NCBI GenBank assembly: GCA_003520105.1
Contig: DOVL01000284.1
Location: 1 to 10,372 of the forward strand
Length of the DNA stretch: 10,372 nucleotides
Origin: Lachnospiraceae bacterium
Lineage (GTDB): Bacteria; Bacillota; Clostridia; Lachnospirales; Lachnospiraceae
Direction of reading: 5' to 3'
This document shows positions 1 through 7,740 of this stretch, piece after piece (the first letter of the stretch is position 1; each line of letters begins with the position of its first letter). The translations under genes and the position numbers were made by a program. The notes under the pieces are model-generated. The model was not told the origin of the DNA, ran no database searches, and saw only the letters and a program-made list of their open reading frames with translations.

Positions 1-18
1 TTTTGCGGATTTAGAAAT

Positions 19-24
19 AGAAGG
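19..24 (+). promoter_or_regulatory. Ribosome binding site that fixes the start of the DnaJ-like gene
   Basis: AGAAGG lies 8 bases upstream of the ATG at 33. A longer in-frame reading from GTG at 24 is possible, but that codon overlaps the Shine-Dalgarno itself, so ATG at 33 is the better start. Confidence 0.75.
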
Positions 25-32
25 TGACTATA

Positions 33-950
33 ATGAGTCAGAAGAGAGATTTTTACGAGGTTCTCGGCGTAGATAAATCAGCAGATGAGGACGCCATAAA
101 GAAAGCATATCGTATACTTGCCAAGAAGTATCATCCGGATGCAAACCCGGGCGATAAGGAAGCTGAGGAGAAGTTCAAGGAAGCTTCAGAGGCTTACGAG
201 GTTCTCAGTGATCCGAAGAAGCGTAGCGTATACGATCAGTTTGGTATGGCTGCATTCGAAAATGGCGGAGACGGCGGCTTCGGTGGTGGAGCAGGCGGCT
301 ACTCTTCATATGGTTTCAGCGGAGATCTGAATGATATATTGGAAGGACTTTTCGGCGGCGGCTTCGGTGGCGGCGGTTTCGGAAGCTTCTTCGGCGGTGG
401 CTTTGGAGGCAGGAGAGGACCTATGCGCGGACGTGACGTTGTTGCATCCGTAATGATCACTCTCGAAGAGGCTGCAAAGGGCTGCGAGAAGGTGATTAAC
501 ATCAGAAATGCAGGCAACAAGGAAAGCCTCAGTGTTACTATCCCTGCCGGTATGGAATCAGGCAGAAGGATCAGACTGAGAGGTAAGGGTGAGCCGAGTC
601 CTAACGGCGGCGAGCCGGGTGATATTCTCCTTGAGGTTGAGATCCAGGAGGATGACCGCTTCAGAAGAGACGGTATAGATGTTTATACCATCGTACGTAT
701 TCCTTTCACAACAGCTGTATTCGGCGGTAAGGTCATCATGCATACCCTTTATGGAGATGTTGAGACAAATATCAAGGAAGGAACTCAGGCAGGTACACAG
801 ATGCGTCTCAAGGGCAAAGGTCTTCCGGTTATGGGTCGTAACATCTACGGTGACCAGTATGTAACCATCGAGATAGAGGTTCCACGCAAGCTCAGTAAGA
901 AGGCTAAAGCTAAGCTTCAGGAATTCAAAGAAATACTTGATAAAGAATAA
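33..950 (+). CDS. DnaJ-family co-chaperone without zinc finger (class B, CbpA-like)
   Basis: A 305-residue J-domain protein expected to stimulate the ATPase of DnaK and deliver unfolded clients to it in the cytoplasm. The J domain covers about residues 4-72, with the Hsp70-contacting HPD tripeptide at 34-36 and a typical DQFG end at 68-71. A Gly/Phe-rich linker (about 78-130) contains many GGGF units. Two beta-rich substrate-binding domains follow (about 132-290), with the usual IPAGMESG and [12 protein letters not shown] stretches. The CxxCxGxG zinc-finger repeats of classical DnaJ are absent: the chain passes from EEAAKGCEK directly into the IPAG segment. It therefore resembles bacterial CbpA or eukaryotic class B Hsp40s, although the GCEK block is shared with class A DnaJ, suggesting loss of the zinc finger. 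The gene ends just before a strong terminator. Whether dnaK or grpE lies upstream cannot be seen. Family assignment is very sure; dnaJ versus cbpA naming is open. Confidence 0.95.
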   Translation: MSQKRDFYEVLGVDKSADEDAIKKAYRILAKKYHPDANPGDKEAEEKFKEASEAYEVLSDPKKRSVYDQFGMAAFENGGDGGFGGGAGGYSSYGFSGDLNDILEGLFGGGFGGGGFGSFFGGGFGGRRGPMRGRDVVASVMITLEEAAKGCEKVINIRNAGNKESLSVTIPAGMESGRRIRLRGKGEPSPNGGEPGDILLEVEIQEDDRFRRDGIDVYTIVRIPFTTAVFGGKVIMHTLYGDVETNIKEGTQAGTQMRLKGKGLPVMGRNIYGDQYVTIEIEVPRKLSKKAKAKLQEFKEILDKE

Positions 951-954
951 GTTT

Positions 955-993
955 AAAACCCCCTTATTATCATGTGATAATGAGGGGGTTTTT
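955..993 (+). terminator. Rho-independent terminator after the DnaJ-like gene
   Basis: Five C's (959-963) followed by TTATTATCA pair with TGATAATGA and five G's (984-988). The stem is about 14 bp with one G-U wobble, and a run of T follows at 989-993. Flanking A's at 955-958 can extend the stem. It starts 5 bases after the stop codon and isolates this gene from the next. Confidence 0.9.
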
Positions 994-1080
994 GACTGGT
1001 TATAATGAAAAATCGTGTATTTTGCAGTTGTTTTTTATCCTGATGATAAGTCTGACATTTTATGGCAAATGATGTATATT

Positions 1081-1113
1081 TTGTAGACAATTTATGTGTG
1101 GTTATGATACAAT
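1081..1113 (+). promoter_or_regulatory. Probable sigma-A promoter for the EAL-gene operon
   Basis: Two overlapping readings are possible. TAGACA (1084-1089), an 18-base spacer and TACAAT (1108-1113) has an extended TG at 1105-1106. Alternatively TTGTAG (1081-1086), 16 bases and TATGAT (1103-1108). Either places the transcription start near 1115-1120, giving a leader of about 45 bases. The spacer is AT-rich. No c-di-GMP riboswitch core was recognised here. Confidence 0.6.
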
Positions 1114-1129
1114 GAACATGTATTTTTAT

Positions 1130-1144
1130 GCGCTTTTCGAGCGC
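1130..1144 (+). other. Small hairpin in the 5' leader of the EAL gene
   Basis: GCGCT and AGCGC form a 5-bp GC-rich stem around a 5-base loop. It ends 6 bases before the GGGGTGAG Shine-Dalgarno (1151-1158). No U tract follows, so it is not a terminator. It could tune mRNA stability or initiation, but it may be incidental. Confidence 0.4.
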
Positions 1145-1163
1145 AATCGTGGGGTGAGTTATT

Positions 1164-4100
1164 ATGGGCGATCAGATGTTTGAAAAACCTTCTGAGCTTT
1201 TTACGGAGAAGTTTTCCGGCGGAGCCTTTGTGTGTTCGGCCGATACCGATCATAAGCTGATATATGCCAATCAGTATTTGATCGATCTTTTTGAATGCGA
1301 TGACTTTGCTGATTTCTCGGAATTTGTTAAGGGCAGTTACAATGGGATAATCAATGATACCGATCCGAAGTCAGTGCTCCGGGAAATCAAAGCTCAGATA
1401 AAGGCTGCGGATAACAGTTCAGGCTATGTTTTTTATAACATAAGAACCAAGCTGGGCAACACGCGCCATATAGTTAATCATGTTACACTTGTTCATGATG
1501 ATGAACATGGGGATGTGTATTATTCATATATTTTCCTGCACAGATTCGATAACCTCGGTTCGGATTACGATGTCGTTACCGGACTTTTCAAGAAGTTTAA
1601 GTTCCACAAGAAGGTTACGAGCGAGAACAGGAAGCTCTGTGATAACGATAACAATGAGTACGTTATCATCTATCTGAATCTTATTAATTTCAAGTATTTA
1701 AATCTGAACAGGGGCATCGCCGAGGGTGATAAATGCCTCAAGAACGTTTCCGAGATCCTCAGGGAATGCTTTGCCGATTCGATCATTTCCAGACTGGCTG
1801 ATGATCATTTTGCTATATTTACAAGGTATAACGGCGTTATGCTTTCGGTTGAGCGGGCTTCGAAGAGGATCAATGATGCATATGCAGGCAAGTATAATAT
1901 TGTCGGAAAGTTCGGAATCTACAGATTTATTCCAAATAAATATCTGGATGTTGAGTCAGCTCTTTCGCTGGCTAAGTTCGCATGCGATTATATCAAGAAT
2001 GATGCGAAGACCGATATCGTTGAGTATAGTGAGAGCATCGCCGAGAGGATGAATACCTCCGAATACGTTCTGAGAAAGCTTGATGAGGCTATCGATAATG
2101 ACTGGATCAAGGTGTATTTCCAGCCGGTTGTAAGAACGCTTACAGAGAAGCTCTGCGGTATGGAGTCTCTTGTAAGATGGGACGATCCGAATCTCGGCTT
2201 CCTGCAGCCTGACAGATTCATCGGTATACTCGAGAAGGACAGACGTATTCACAAGCTGGATGCTTATGTCGTTGAGAAGGTCTGCAGGATACTTCATGAA
2301 AGAATTGAGGCGAAGAAGCCTATAGTGCCTGTTTCGATCAACTTTTCAAGACTCGACTTCATCATGTGCGACATGCTTGAGGTTGTTGAGGCAGCGGTAC
2401 TGAAATACGATATTCCACGTGATTATATACATGTTGAGATAACGGAAAGCATGATCGCATCCGATGAGGAACTCATGAGAAACGTTATCGAGCGCTTCAG
2501 ACAGGCCGGCTATCAGATATGGATGGACGATTTCGGAAGCGGATATTCATCACTGAATCTTCTCAAGGATTATCAGTTTGATATGCTGAAGCTGGATATG
2601 AGATTCCTTACGCCTTTTACCGAGAAGGCCAAGGACATCATGCGGGCTACGGTTACCATGGCTAAAAATATAGGTATCGGAACTCTTGCGGAGGGTGTTG
2701 AGACCAAGGAGCATCTTGATTTCCTGAACGAGATTGGCTGCGGTAAGATCCAGGGCTATTATTACGGAAAACCTGAAGAAATCAACAGGATGTTTGAAAG
2801 CCTGCAGGAGAAGGGTATAGGAATAGAAGAGCGCAAATGGAGACATTTCTATGAAGCGGCCAGCTTCAATGTCAGAATGACCGAGGCACCTCTTGAGATA
2901 ATTGAATATGATGGCTTTAATTTCAAAACTCTCTTCATGAACAGAGCCTATAAGGAACAGTTAGACTGTGTCGGACTTGATAATGAAGCGATAGACAGCA
3001 GATTCTATTATTCGAGTCCTGCCATGCTGAGAAGATTTCGTGATTTTGCAGAGGTTATCAAGAACAAGAGAACCCCTGAAGTGTTTTATTTTACCGAGCA
3101 GGGTAATTATCTCAGACTGACACTGGAAACTCTCTCAGAGTACGGCGGACATATGATCATAAAAGGATCGATAATCAATCTGACCAATGATCCGAAGACC
3201 GACGATGTGGCCAGACTTGATACGAGGCTCAGGGAACTGAATGCTCTGTTTATGGATGTGCTTCTGATAAATACAGCCGAAGATACTATTGTTCCTCTTC
3301 TCAGTACTTTTACGTATGCGGATAAAGAGCATGATAACGAATGGACTATTGAACAGAAGGTAAAAACATTTACCGAGGAATATATAGCTCCTTCTGAAAG
3401 GAACAAGTATTATGAGTTCATTGATTTCAGTACGGCCAAGGAGAGACTGGATAACAGTCAGAGTGGTTATCTGTCAAGAGTCTTCAGGGTTAAGGGTGAT
3501 AATGGAAACTATGAACAGAGAGAGGTTGTTATTATCCCTGTGACAGGAACCGAGGGCAGAGAGTATCTCTTCTGTGTTAAACCTTTCATGGCGGATGCCT
3601 GCGCTATTCCGACTGACTATCTGCTTGGTGCGGGAGCGGCATCAGAGAAGACCACTGAGTATGCTGATCTCTGGAATAATCTTGTATGGAACAGCAGGAT
3701 CAAGTTCTTCTGGAAGGATAAGGACAGACGATTCAGGGGGGCAAGTAATTCCTTCCTTGAATTTTATGACTTCGATTCGGTTAATGAAATCATCGGCAAA
3801 ACAGACGAGGATATGCACTGGCACATTAAGAACGATCCTTATCAGAATGATGAGCTGGATGTTATCAATAAAGGCTTAAGGATAAAAGCTGCTCAGGGAC
3901 AGTGTATAGTTAAGGGCGTTGTTCATGATATTATCGCTTATAAGATGCCTATCTATAAGTATGATGAGATAGTGGGTCTGTTCGGATATTTCATAGATTG
4001 TGACGAGGAGCGTGCGAGAGCCGGTAATGATGACAGGATTACCAAGCTTGATAATGTTACTAATCTGATGAATGCCCACGCTATATTGGACTACCTTATA

Positions 4101-4487
4101 GATTATGCAATCCAGTATAATGAAAAGGGCAGGAATTACGGCGTCATCCTCTTAAACAGCAGCAGGCATAAACGCATAGCCCAGACTTACGGAAGCTTGT
4201 TTGCCGATAAGGTTCTGAGAACCATCGCGGATGCAATTACAGAGGAGACAGGACAGACCTGTGCGGTGGCAAGAACCAAGGATGCTGTATTTTCAGTGCT
4301 GACCTATGTCGATGATGAGAAAGAATTCAGGGATCTTGCGAAGAGGCTTGAGGCAAAACTGAACGGTATCACATCGGTTGATGGTAATGAGATAACCATA
4401 CGTATGAAGATGGCTGATATTATTCGTACGGATGAGGGAATCACGGATGAAAATATATATAACATTGCCATGAGCAGGGTTGAGTAA
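1164..4487 (+). CDS. PAS-GGDEF(degenerate)-EAL-PAS-GGDEF(degenerate) protein, probable c-di-GMP phosphodiesterase
   Basis: A 1107-residue protein predicted to hydrolyse cyclic-di-GMP to pGpG. Order: PAS-like region (about 15-128); GGDEF-like domain (about 135-290) with ADDHF at 212-216 in place of GGDEF; EAL domain (about 302-545); a poorly defined stretch (about 560-690) that could be PAS-like; another possible sensory stretch (about 690-810); a convincing PAS domain (about 845-948, containing FFWKDKDRRF and IGKTDEDMHW); and a second GGDEF-like domain (about 960-1090) with TKDAVF at the signature site. The EAL active site looks complete: E334 in ESLVRW, N393, E425, D455/D456 in DDFGSG, K476, AEGVET at 509-514 and Q530. 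No membrane segment is seen, so it is likely cytoplasmic. GGGGTGAG 5-7 bases before ATG supports the start. A second phosphodiesterase gene follows directly. The EAL call is very sure; lack of cyclase activity is inferred from the lost motifs. The degenerate domains may bind GTP or act as regulators. Confidence 0.95.
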   Translation: MGDQMFEKPSELFTEKFSGGAFVCSADTDHKLIYANQYLIDLFECDDFADFSEFVKGSYNGIINDTDPKSVLREIKAQIKAADNSSGYVFYNIRTKLGNTRHIVNHVTLVHDDEHGDVYYSYIFLHRFDNLGSDYDVVTGLFKKFKFHKKVTSENRKLCDNDNNEYVIIYLNLINFKYLNLNRGIAEGDKCLKNVSEILRECFADSIISRLADDHFAIFTRYNGVMLSVERASKRINDAYAGKYNIVGKFGIYRFIPNKYLDVESALSLAKFACDYIKNDAKTDIVEYSESIAERMNTSEYVLRKLDEAIDNDWIKVYFQPVVRTLTEKLCGMESLVRWDDPNLGFLQPDRFIGILEKDRRIHKLDAYVVEKVCRILHERIEAKKPIVPVSINFSRLDFIMCDMLEVVEAAVLKYDIPRDYIHVEITESMIASDEELMRNVIERFRQAGYQIWMDDFGSGYSSLNLLKDYQFDMLKLDMRFLTPFTEKAKDIMRATVTMAKNIGIGTLAEGVETKEHLDFLNEIGCGKIQGYYYGKPEEINRMFESLQEKGIGIEERKWRHFYEAASFNVRMTEAPLEIIEYDGFNFKTLFMNRAYKEQLDCVGLDNEAIDSRFYYSSPAMLRRFRDFAEVIKNKRTPEVFYFTEQGNYLRLTLETLSEYGGHMIIKGSIINLTNDPKTDDVARLDTRLRELNALFMDVLLINTAEDTIVPLLSTFTYADKEHDNEWTIEQKVKTFTEEYIAPSERNKYYEFIDFSTAKERLDNSQSGYLSRVFRVKGDNGNYEQREVVIIPVTGTEGREYLFCVKPFMADACAIPTDYLLGAGAASEKTTEYADLWNNLVWNSRIKFFWKDKDRRFRGASNSFLEFYDFDSVNEIIGKTDEDMHWHIKNDPYQNDELDVINKGLRIKAAQGQCIVKGVVHDIIAYKMPIYKYDEIVGLFGYFIDCDEERARAGNDDRITKLDNVTNLMNAHAILDYLIDYAIQYNEKGRNYGVILLNSSRHKRIAQTYGSLFADKVLRTIADAITEETGQTCAVARTKDAVFSVLTYVDDEKEFRDLAKRLEAKLNGITSVDGNEITIRMKMADIIRTDEGITDENIYNIAMSRVE

Positions 4488-4533
4488 TTTGGCATAGTTA
4501 TTGCAGGATGGCTATACCGGTACAGAAATAATA

Positions 4534-4562
4534 CTGCCCCGGATCCGATGGGACCGGGGCAG
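4534..4562 (+). other. Stable GC-rich intercistronic hairpin without U tract
   Basis: CTGCCCCGG (4534-4542) and CCGGGGCAG (4554-4562) are perfectly complementary. The inner TCC/GGA pairs continue past a bulged A, leaving a GATG loop. The stem resembles a terminator, but the downstream bases (AGCATATAG) contain no T run. The RBS of the HD-GYP gene begins only 9 bases further on. It could be an mRNA-stabilising or RNase-blocking element, a weak or factor-dependent terminator, or part of a translational switch. Confidence 0.7.
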
Positions 4563-4583
4563 AGCATATAGAAGGCGTTTGTT

Positions 4584-6296
4584 ATGAAAAAAATAAGCAG
4601 GAAAAGTATCATATATGCGTTTTGTTTTATAATCATCGGTGTTCTGATCAATCGCGCGTGTGCTCAGATTGTTTCGGCGACAGGCTGTCCGCTTTATCTG
4701 GATTCGATCGGAACCATGTTTGTTGCAGCGGTTGCAGGACTTGCTCCGGGAACGACGGTTGGATTTATTACAAATATGATCGGAGGCCTTTCTGATACTT
4801 CGACTTTTTATTATGGAATCATCAATGTTTTGATAGCAGTGATAGTCGGTACTGCAGCGGGCAGGGGACATTTTAAGAGACCGCTTGATATACTTAAGGT
4901 CCTTCCACTTTTTCTTATTCTCAGTATTCCGTGCTCGTTTTTATCTAACCTGCTCTTTGCGGGAGAAATAGCTGATAATGTGGCAGCACCGGTTGCGGAA
5001 AAGATCAACAATGCCGGGGCTCCGGTAATTGTGGCTCAGATACTGGCGGATTATTGTATAGAAATACCTGATAAGCTGATCAGCCTTGCAGTAGCGTTTA
5101 TCCTGACAGCGATCGTACCGCAGACAGTGAAGAAGGAGCTTGTAGGAATCGCAGGCTGGGAGATCACAAGTGATACCGAAAAAGTCGGTAAGGAAAAAGG
5201 AGTATCCGGTACTCTTCGTGTTCAGGTTGCAAAGGTGCTCTTCATATCCGGCCTTGCAATCGCGCTGGTTGCATTTTTCATTTCTTATAAAACATATATG
5301 GAATCGAAGGTTGCAGGTTATCCTGACGGTGACTATGACGTAATTCTTCTCAGAACCGAAACTCTACTCTATTGCAGCAAGATGTTCTCAGCTATACTCG
5401 GACTCCTTATCTGCATCGTTTCGTATTCGATGATAATCGTTAATAACAGGGTTGTCGGTCCGCTTCATGAGATGGCCAAGGAGATGAACCAGTTCGCTTA
5501 TGATACCGAGTCCGGAAGAGACAGTTCACTCGAGAAGATAGCGTCGCTTGATATAAATACGGGTAATGAGATCGAAGTCCTTTACAAGGCTATGACCAAG
5601 ACCGTTAAAGAAATTGATGAATACATCGATACAACCGCGGAACAGGCGAGGACCATCTCTGAACTGAACGTAAATATAATCACAACGCTTGCGGATATTG
5701 TCGAGAGCAGAGACGAGACCACGGGCTTCCATGTCAAGAGAACTGCCGAATACTGCGAGATCCTTGCGGAGTGCCTTAAGGCTAAGGGCGTCTTCACGGA
5801 CGAACTTACGGATGAGTTTATCGGTACTCTTAAGATTGCTGCACCGCTTCATGATATCGGTAAGATCAAGATACCTGATGCGATCCTGAATAAGCCTGCA
5901 AGACTGACTGATGAGGAATATGATATAATCAAGACGCATGTTGTTCTTGGCAAGGAGATGCTGGACAATGCATCCGAAAACCTCGGAACATCAGCTTATC
6001 TTCATATGGCGAAGGATATTGCATACTATCACCATGAGTGGTGGGACGGCAACAAGAGAGGCTATCCGGGAGCTGCGTCCGGAACGGATATACCGCTTTC
6101 GGCTCGTATTATGGCTGTTGCGGATGTATTTGATGCATTGGTTTCAAAACGTCCTTACAAGGATGGATACGATATGGATAAGGCTGTGGATATAATGAAA
6201 GAAGAGGCCGGAACTCATTTTGATCCGGCAATAATCGATGCTTTACTTGACTCTCGCGAAAAACTTGTTACGATAATAGAAAAATACTCTGAATAG
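4584..6296 (+). CDS. Membrane-bound HD-GYP phosphodiesterase with ECF S-component-like sensor region
   Basis: A 570-residue protein predicted to degrade c-di-GMP at the inner face of the membrane. Residues about 9-180 hold roughly five hydrophobic segments, including LYLDSIGTMFVAAVAGL, which resembles the substrate-binding S subunits of ECF vitamin transporters. Two more helices (about 217-235 and 262-286) flank a short outside loop. A HAMP-like linker (about 288-345) follows, with a helical stretch before the catalytic domain (about 360-565). HD-GYP residues visible: H383, HD at 423-424 with K427, H452, HHE at 483-485, GYP at 493-495, and D514 in ADVFDAL. The loop before GYP reads DGNKRGYP rather than the usual DGSGYP, two residues longer. 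GAAGG 8 bases before ATG supports the start. It follows the EAL gene by 96 bases and precedes the MATE gene by 16. The ligand of the membrane part is unknown; it need not transport anything. Confidence 0.93.
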   Translation: MKKISRKSIIYAFCFIIIGVLINRACAQIVSATGCPLYLDSIGTMFVAAVAGLAPGTTVGFITNMIGGLSDTSTFYYGIINVLIAVIVGTAAGRGHFKRPLDILKVLPLFLILSIPCSFLSNLLFAGEIADNVAAPVAEKINNAGAPVIVAQILADYCIEIPDKLISLAVAFILTAIVPQTVKKELVGIAGWEITSDTEKVGKEKGVSGTLRVQVAKVLFISGLAIALVAFFISYKTYMESKVAGYPDGDYDVILLRTETLLYCSKMFSAILGLLICIVSYSMIIVNNRVVGPLHEMAKEMNQFAYDTESGRDSSLEKIASLDINTGNEIEVLYKAMTKTVKEIDEYIDTTAEQARTISELNVNIITTLADIVESRDETTGFHVKRTAEYCEILAECLKAKGVFTDELTDEFIGTLKIAAPLHDIGKIKIPDAILNKPARLTDEEYDIIKTHVVLGKEMLDNASENLGTSAYLHMAKDIAYYHHEWWDGNKRGYPGAASGTDIPLSARIMAVADVFDALVSKRPYKDGYDMDKAVDIMKEEAGTHFDPAIIDALLDSREKLVTIIEKYSE

Positions 6297-6298
6297 TC

Positions 6299-6304
6299 GG
6301 AGAG
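6299..6304 (+). promoter_or_regulatory. Ribosome binding site supporting a TTG start for the MATE gene
   Basis: GGAGAG lies 8 bases upstream of TTG at 6313. The first in-frame ATG is at 6349 and has no comparable purine-rich site at proper distance, so the rarer TTG start is preferred. Confidence 0.65.
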
Positions 6305-6312
6305 AAAAGAAA

Positions 6313-7686
6313 TTGATAGGAAAGAAACATCCTGACAGATATAAATATATGACAGAAACGCCGGTACCGAAGCTGATACTTCAGCTTGCGGTACCGACTA
6401 TTATTAGTATGCTCGTAACGGGTATATATAACACTGCTGATACATATTTCGTAGGACGTATCAGTGAAAATGCGACCGGGGCTACGGCAGCGGTCGGAAT
6501 CGTATTTCCGCTGATGGCGATCATACAGGCTTTCGGCTTCCTGTTTGGTCATGGTTCGGGCAATTTCCTCTCGAGGAGCCTCGGCGCGGGCAAGAAGAAG
6601 GAAGCTTCTGAAATGGCTTCCACCGGCTTCGCCATGGCGCTGATCTTCGGCCTTTTTATCGCTCTTTTCGGAAATATATTGATGGGACCGATACTGGACT
6701 TTCTCGCACCGGGAGACGTGACTGCATCGACACTTTCAATGACGGACGAATACGCAAGGATAATCCTTATCGGTGCGCCGTTCATGATGTGCCAGTTTGT
6801 TGTCAATAATCAGCTCCGCTTCCAGGGAAGCGCGCTCTACGCAATGATAGGTCTCCTGGCCGGTGCGCTGATCAATATTGTTCTTGATCCGCTTCTGATA
6901 CTTGTTCTGGATATGAGAGTTATGGGCGCTGCGATAGCTACTGTTGCAGGACAGATATGCAGCTTCTTCATCCTTCTCATCGGAAGCAGAAGAGGCGAAA
7001 ATATAAAACTGAAGATTTCAAGCGTTAAGATAAACGGCTACTATTTCGGACAGATCATTAACGGTGGCATACCGTCGCTTTTCCGTCAGGGACTTGCAGC
7101 GGTAGCATCTATGCTTCTCAATCATGAGGCCGGAAAGTTCGGAGGCGAGCCTGTAATAGCCGGAATGACGATCGTTACAAGGATCACCATGCTGATCGCT
7201 TCGGTTGTTATCGGTTTCGGCCAGGGCTATCAGCCGGTCTGCTCGTTTAATTATGGTGCAAAGCTGAAGGAGCGAGTTAAAGAAGGATATTGGTTCTGCC
7301 TGAAGTGGGCGGCTGTATTTCTCTTCGCGGCAGGAGTTCTCTGCTTTATATTTGCCCCGGATATAGTGAGGCTTTTCAGGAAGGATCCGGCTGTTGTGGA
7401 TGTCGGAAGTGTAGCACTCAGATATCAGACTGTCGTGTTGCCTTTCATGTCAATCATATTTATCTCAAATATGATGCTTCAGTCGATCGGCAAGGGCTTC
7501 AAAGCTTCGATTACCTCATCGGCGAGAAACGGTATATTTTTCATACCGGCGATACTGATACTGCCGGCACTTTTCGGGCTTCGCGGAGTAGAGATGACGC
7601 AACCTGTTGCGGATATTCTGACCATCTGTGTTACCATACCTTTTGCGGCGTCTGAGCTACGCAAGATGAAGAACGAAGAGGTATAA
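6313..7686 (+). CDS. MATE-family multidrug/metabolite efflux transporter
   Basis: A 457-residue integral membrane protein, a normal length for the family, with about twelve hydrophobic helices in two homologous halves. MATE pumps export cationic drugs or metabolites in exchange for Na+ or H+. Family marks include YNTADTYFVGRI (39-50), GHGSGNFLSRSLGAG (79-93), NIVLDPLLI (188-196) and GFGQGYQPVCSFNYGA (301-316). It resembles the clostridial NorM/MepA-like group; the substrate cannot be read from sequence. Translation probably begins at TTG (6313); the ATG at 6349 would remove 12 residues but keep the first helix. It lies 16 bases after the HD-GYP stop codon, so the two are very likely co-transcribed. 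No clear terminator follows it. Confidence 0.94.
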   Translation: MIGKKHPDRYKYMTETPVPKLILQLAVPTIISMLVTGIYNTADTYFVGRISENATGATAAVGIVFPLMAIIQAFGFLFGHGSGNFLSRSLGAGKKKEASEMASTGFAMALIFGLFIALFGNILMGPILDFLAPGDVTASTLSMTDEYARIILIGAPFMMCQFVVNNQLRFQGSALYAMIGLLAGALINIVLDPLLILVLDMRVMGAAIATVAGQICSFFILLIGSRRGENIKLKISSVKINGYYFGQIINGGIPSLFRQGLAAVASMLLNHEAGKFGGEPVIAGMTIVTRITMLIASVVIGFGQGYQPVCSFNYGAKLKERVKEGYWFCLKWAAVFLFAAGVLCFIFAPDIVRLFRKDPAVVDVGSVALRYQTVVLPFMSIIFISNMMLQSIGKGFKASITSSARNGIFFIPAILILPALFGLRGVEMTQPVADILTICVTIPFAASELRKMKNEEV

Positions 7687-7740
7687 ATCCGGGTAGTATG
7701 AACCGGCAATCAGGTTATACAGATGTAGTTGTGGAGTAGT

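Noticed and set aside
299..520. Minus-strand frame rich in proline and lysine opposite the Gly/Phe linker of the DnaJ-like gene
   Set aside because: Its composition is simply the complement of the GGC/GGT/TTC glycine-phenylalanine codons.
992..1006. TTGACT near a perfect TATAAT at 1001-1006
   Set aside because: The two boxes are only 3 bases apart, and the correct -35 distance falls inside the terminator stem with no match. The promoter at 1081-1113 is closer to the gene and better spaced.
1114..1163. Possible c-di-GMP riboswitch before the EAL gene
   Set aside because: The leader is only about 45 bases long, too short for a GEMM-type riboswitch, and I see no recognisable core.
4489..4518. 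TTGGCA with TATACC 18 bases later as an independent promoter for the HD-GYP gene
   Set aside because: The -10 lacks the important final T and the downstream hairpin would be in the leader. It is possible but too weak to list.
4512..4871. Minus-strand 119-codon frame across the start of the HD-GYP gene
   Set aside because: It is antisense to a real membrane domain, has a Ser/Arg/Asn-rich sequence without a domain, and no convincing RBS.
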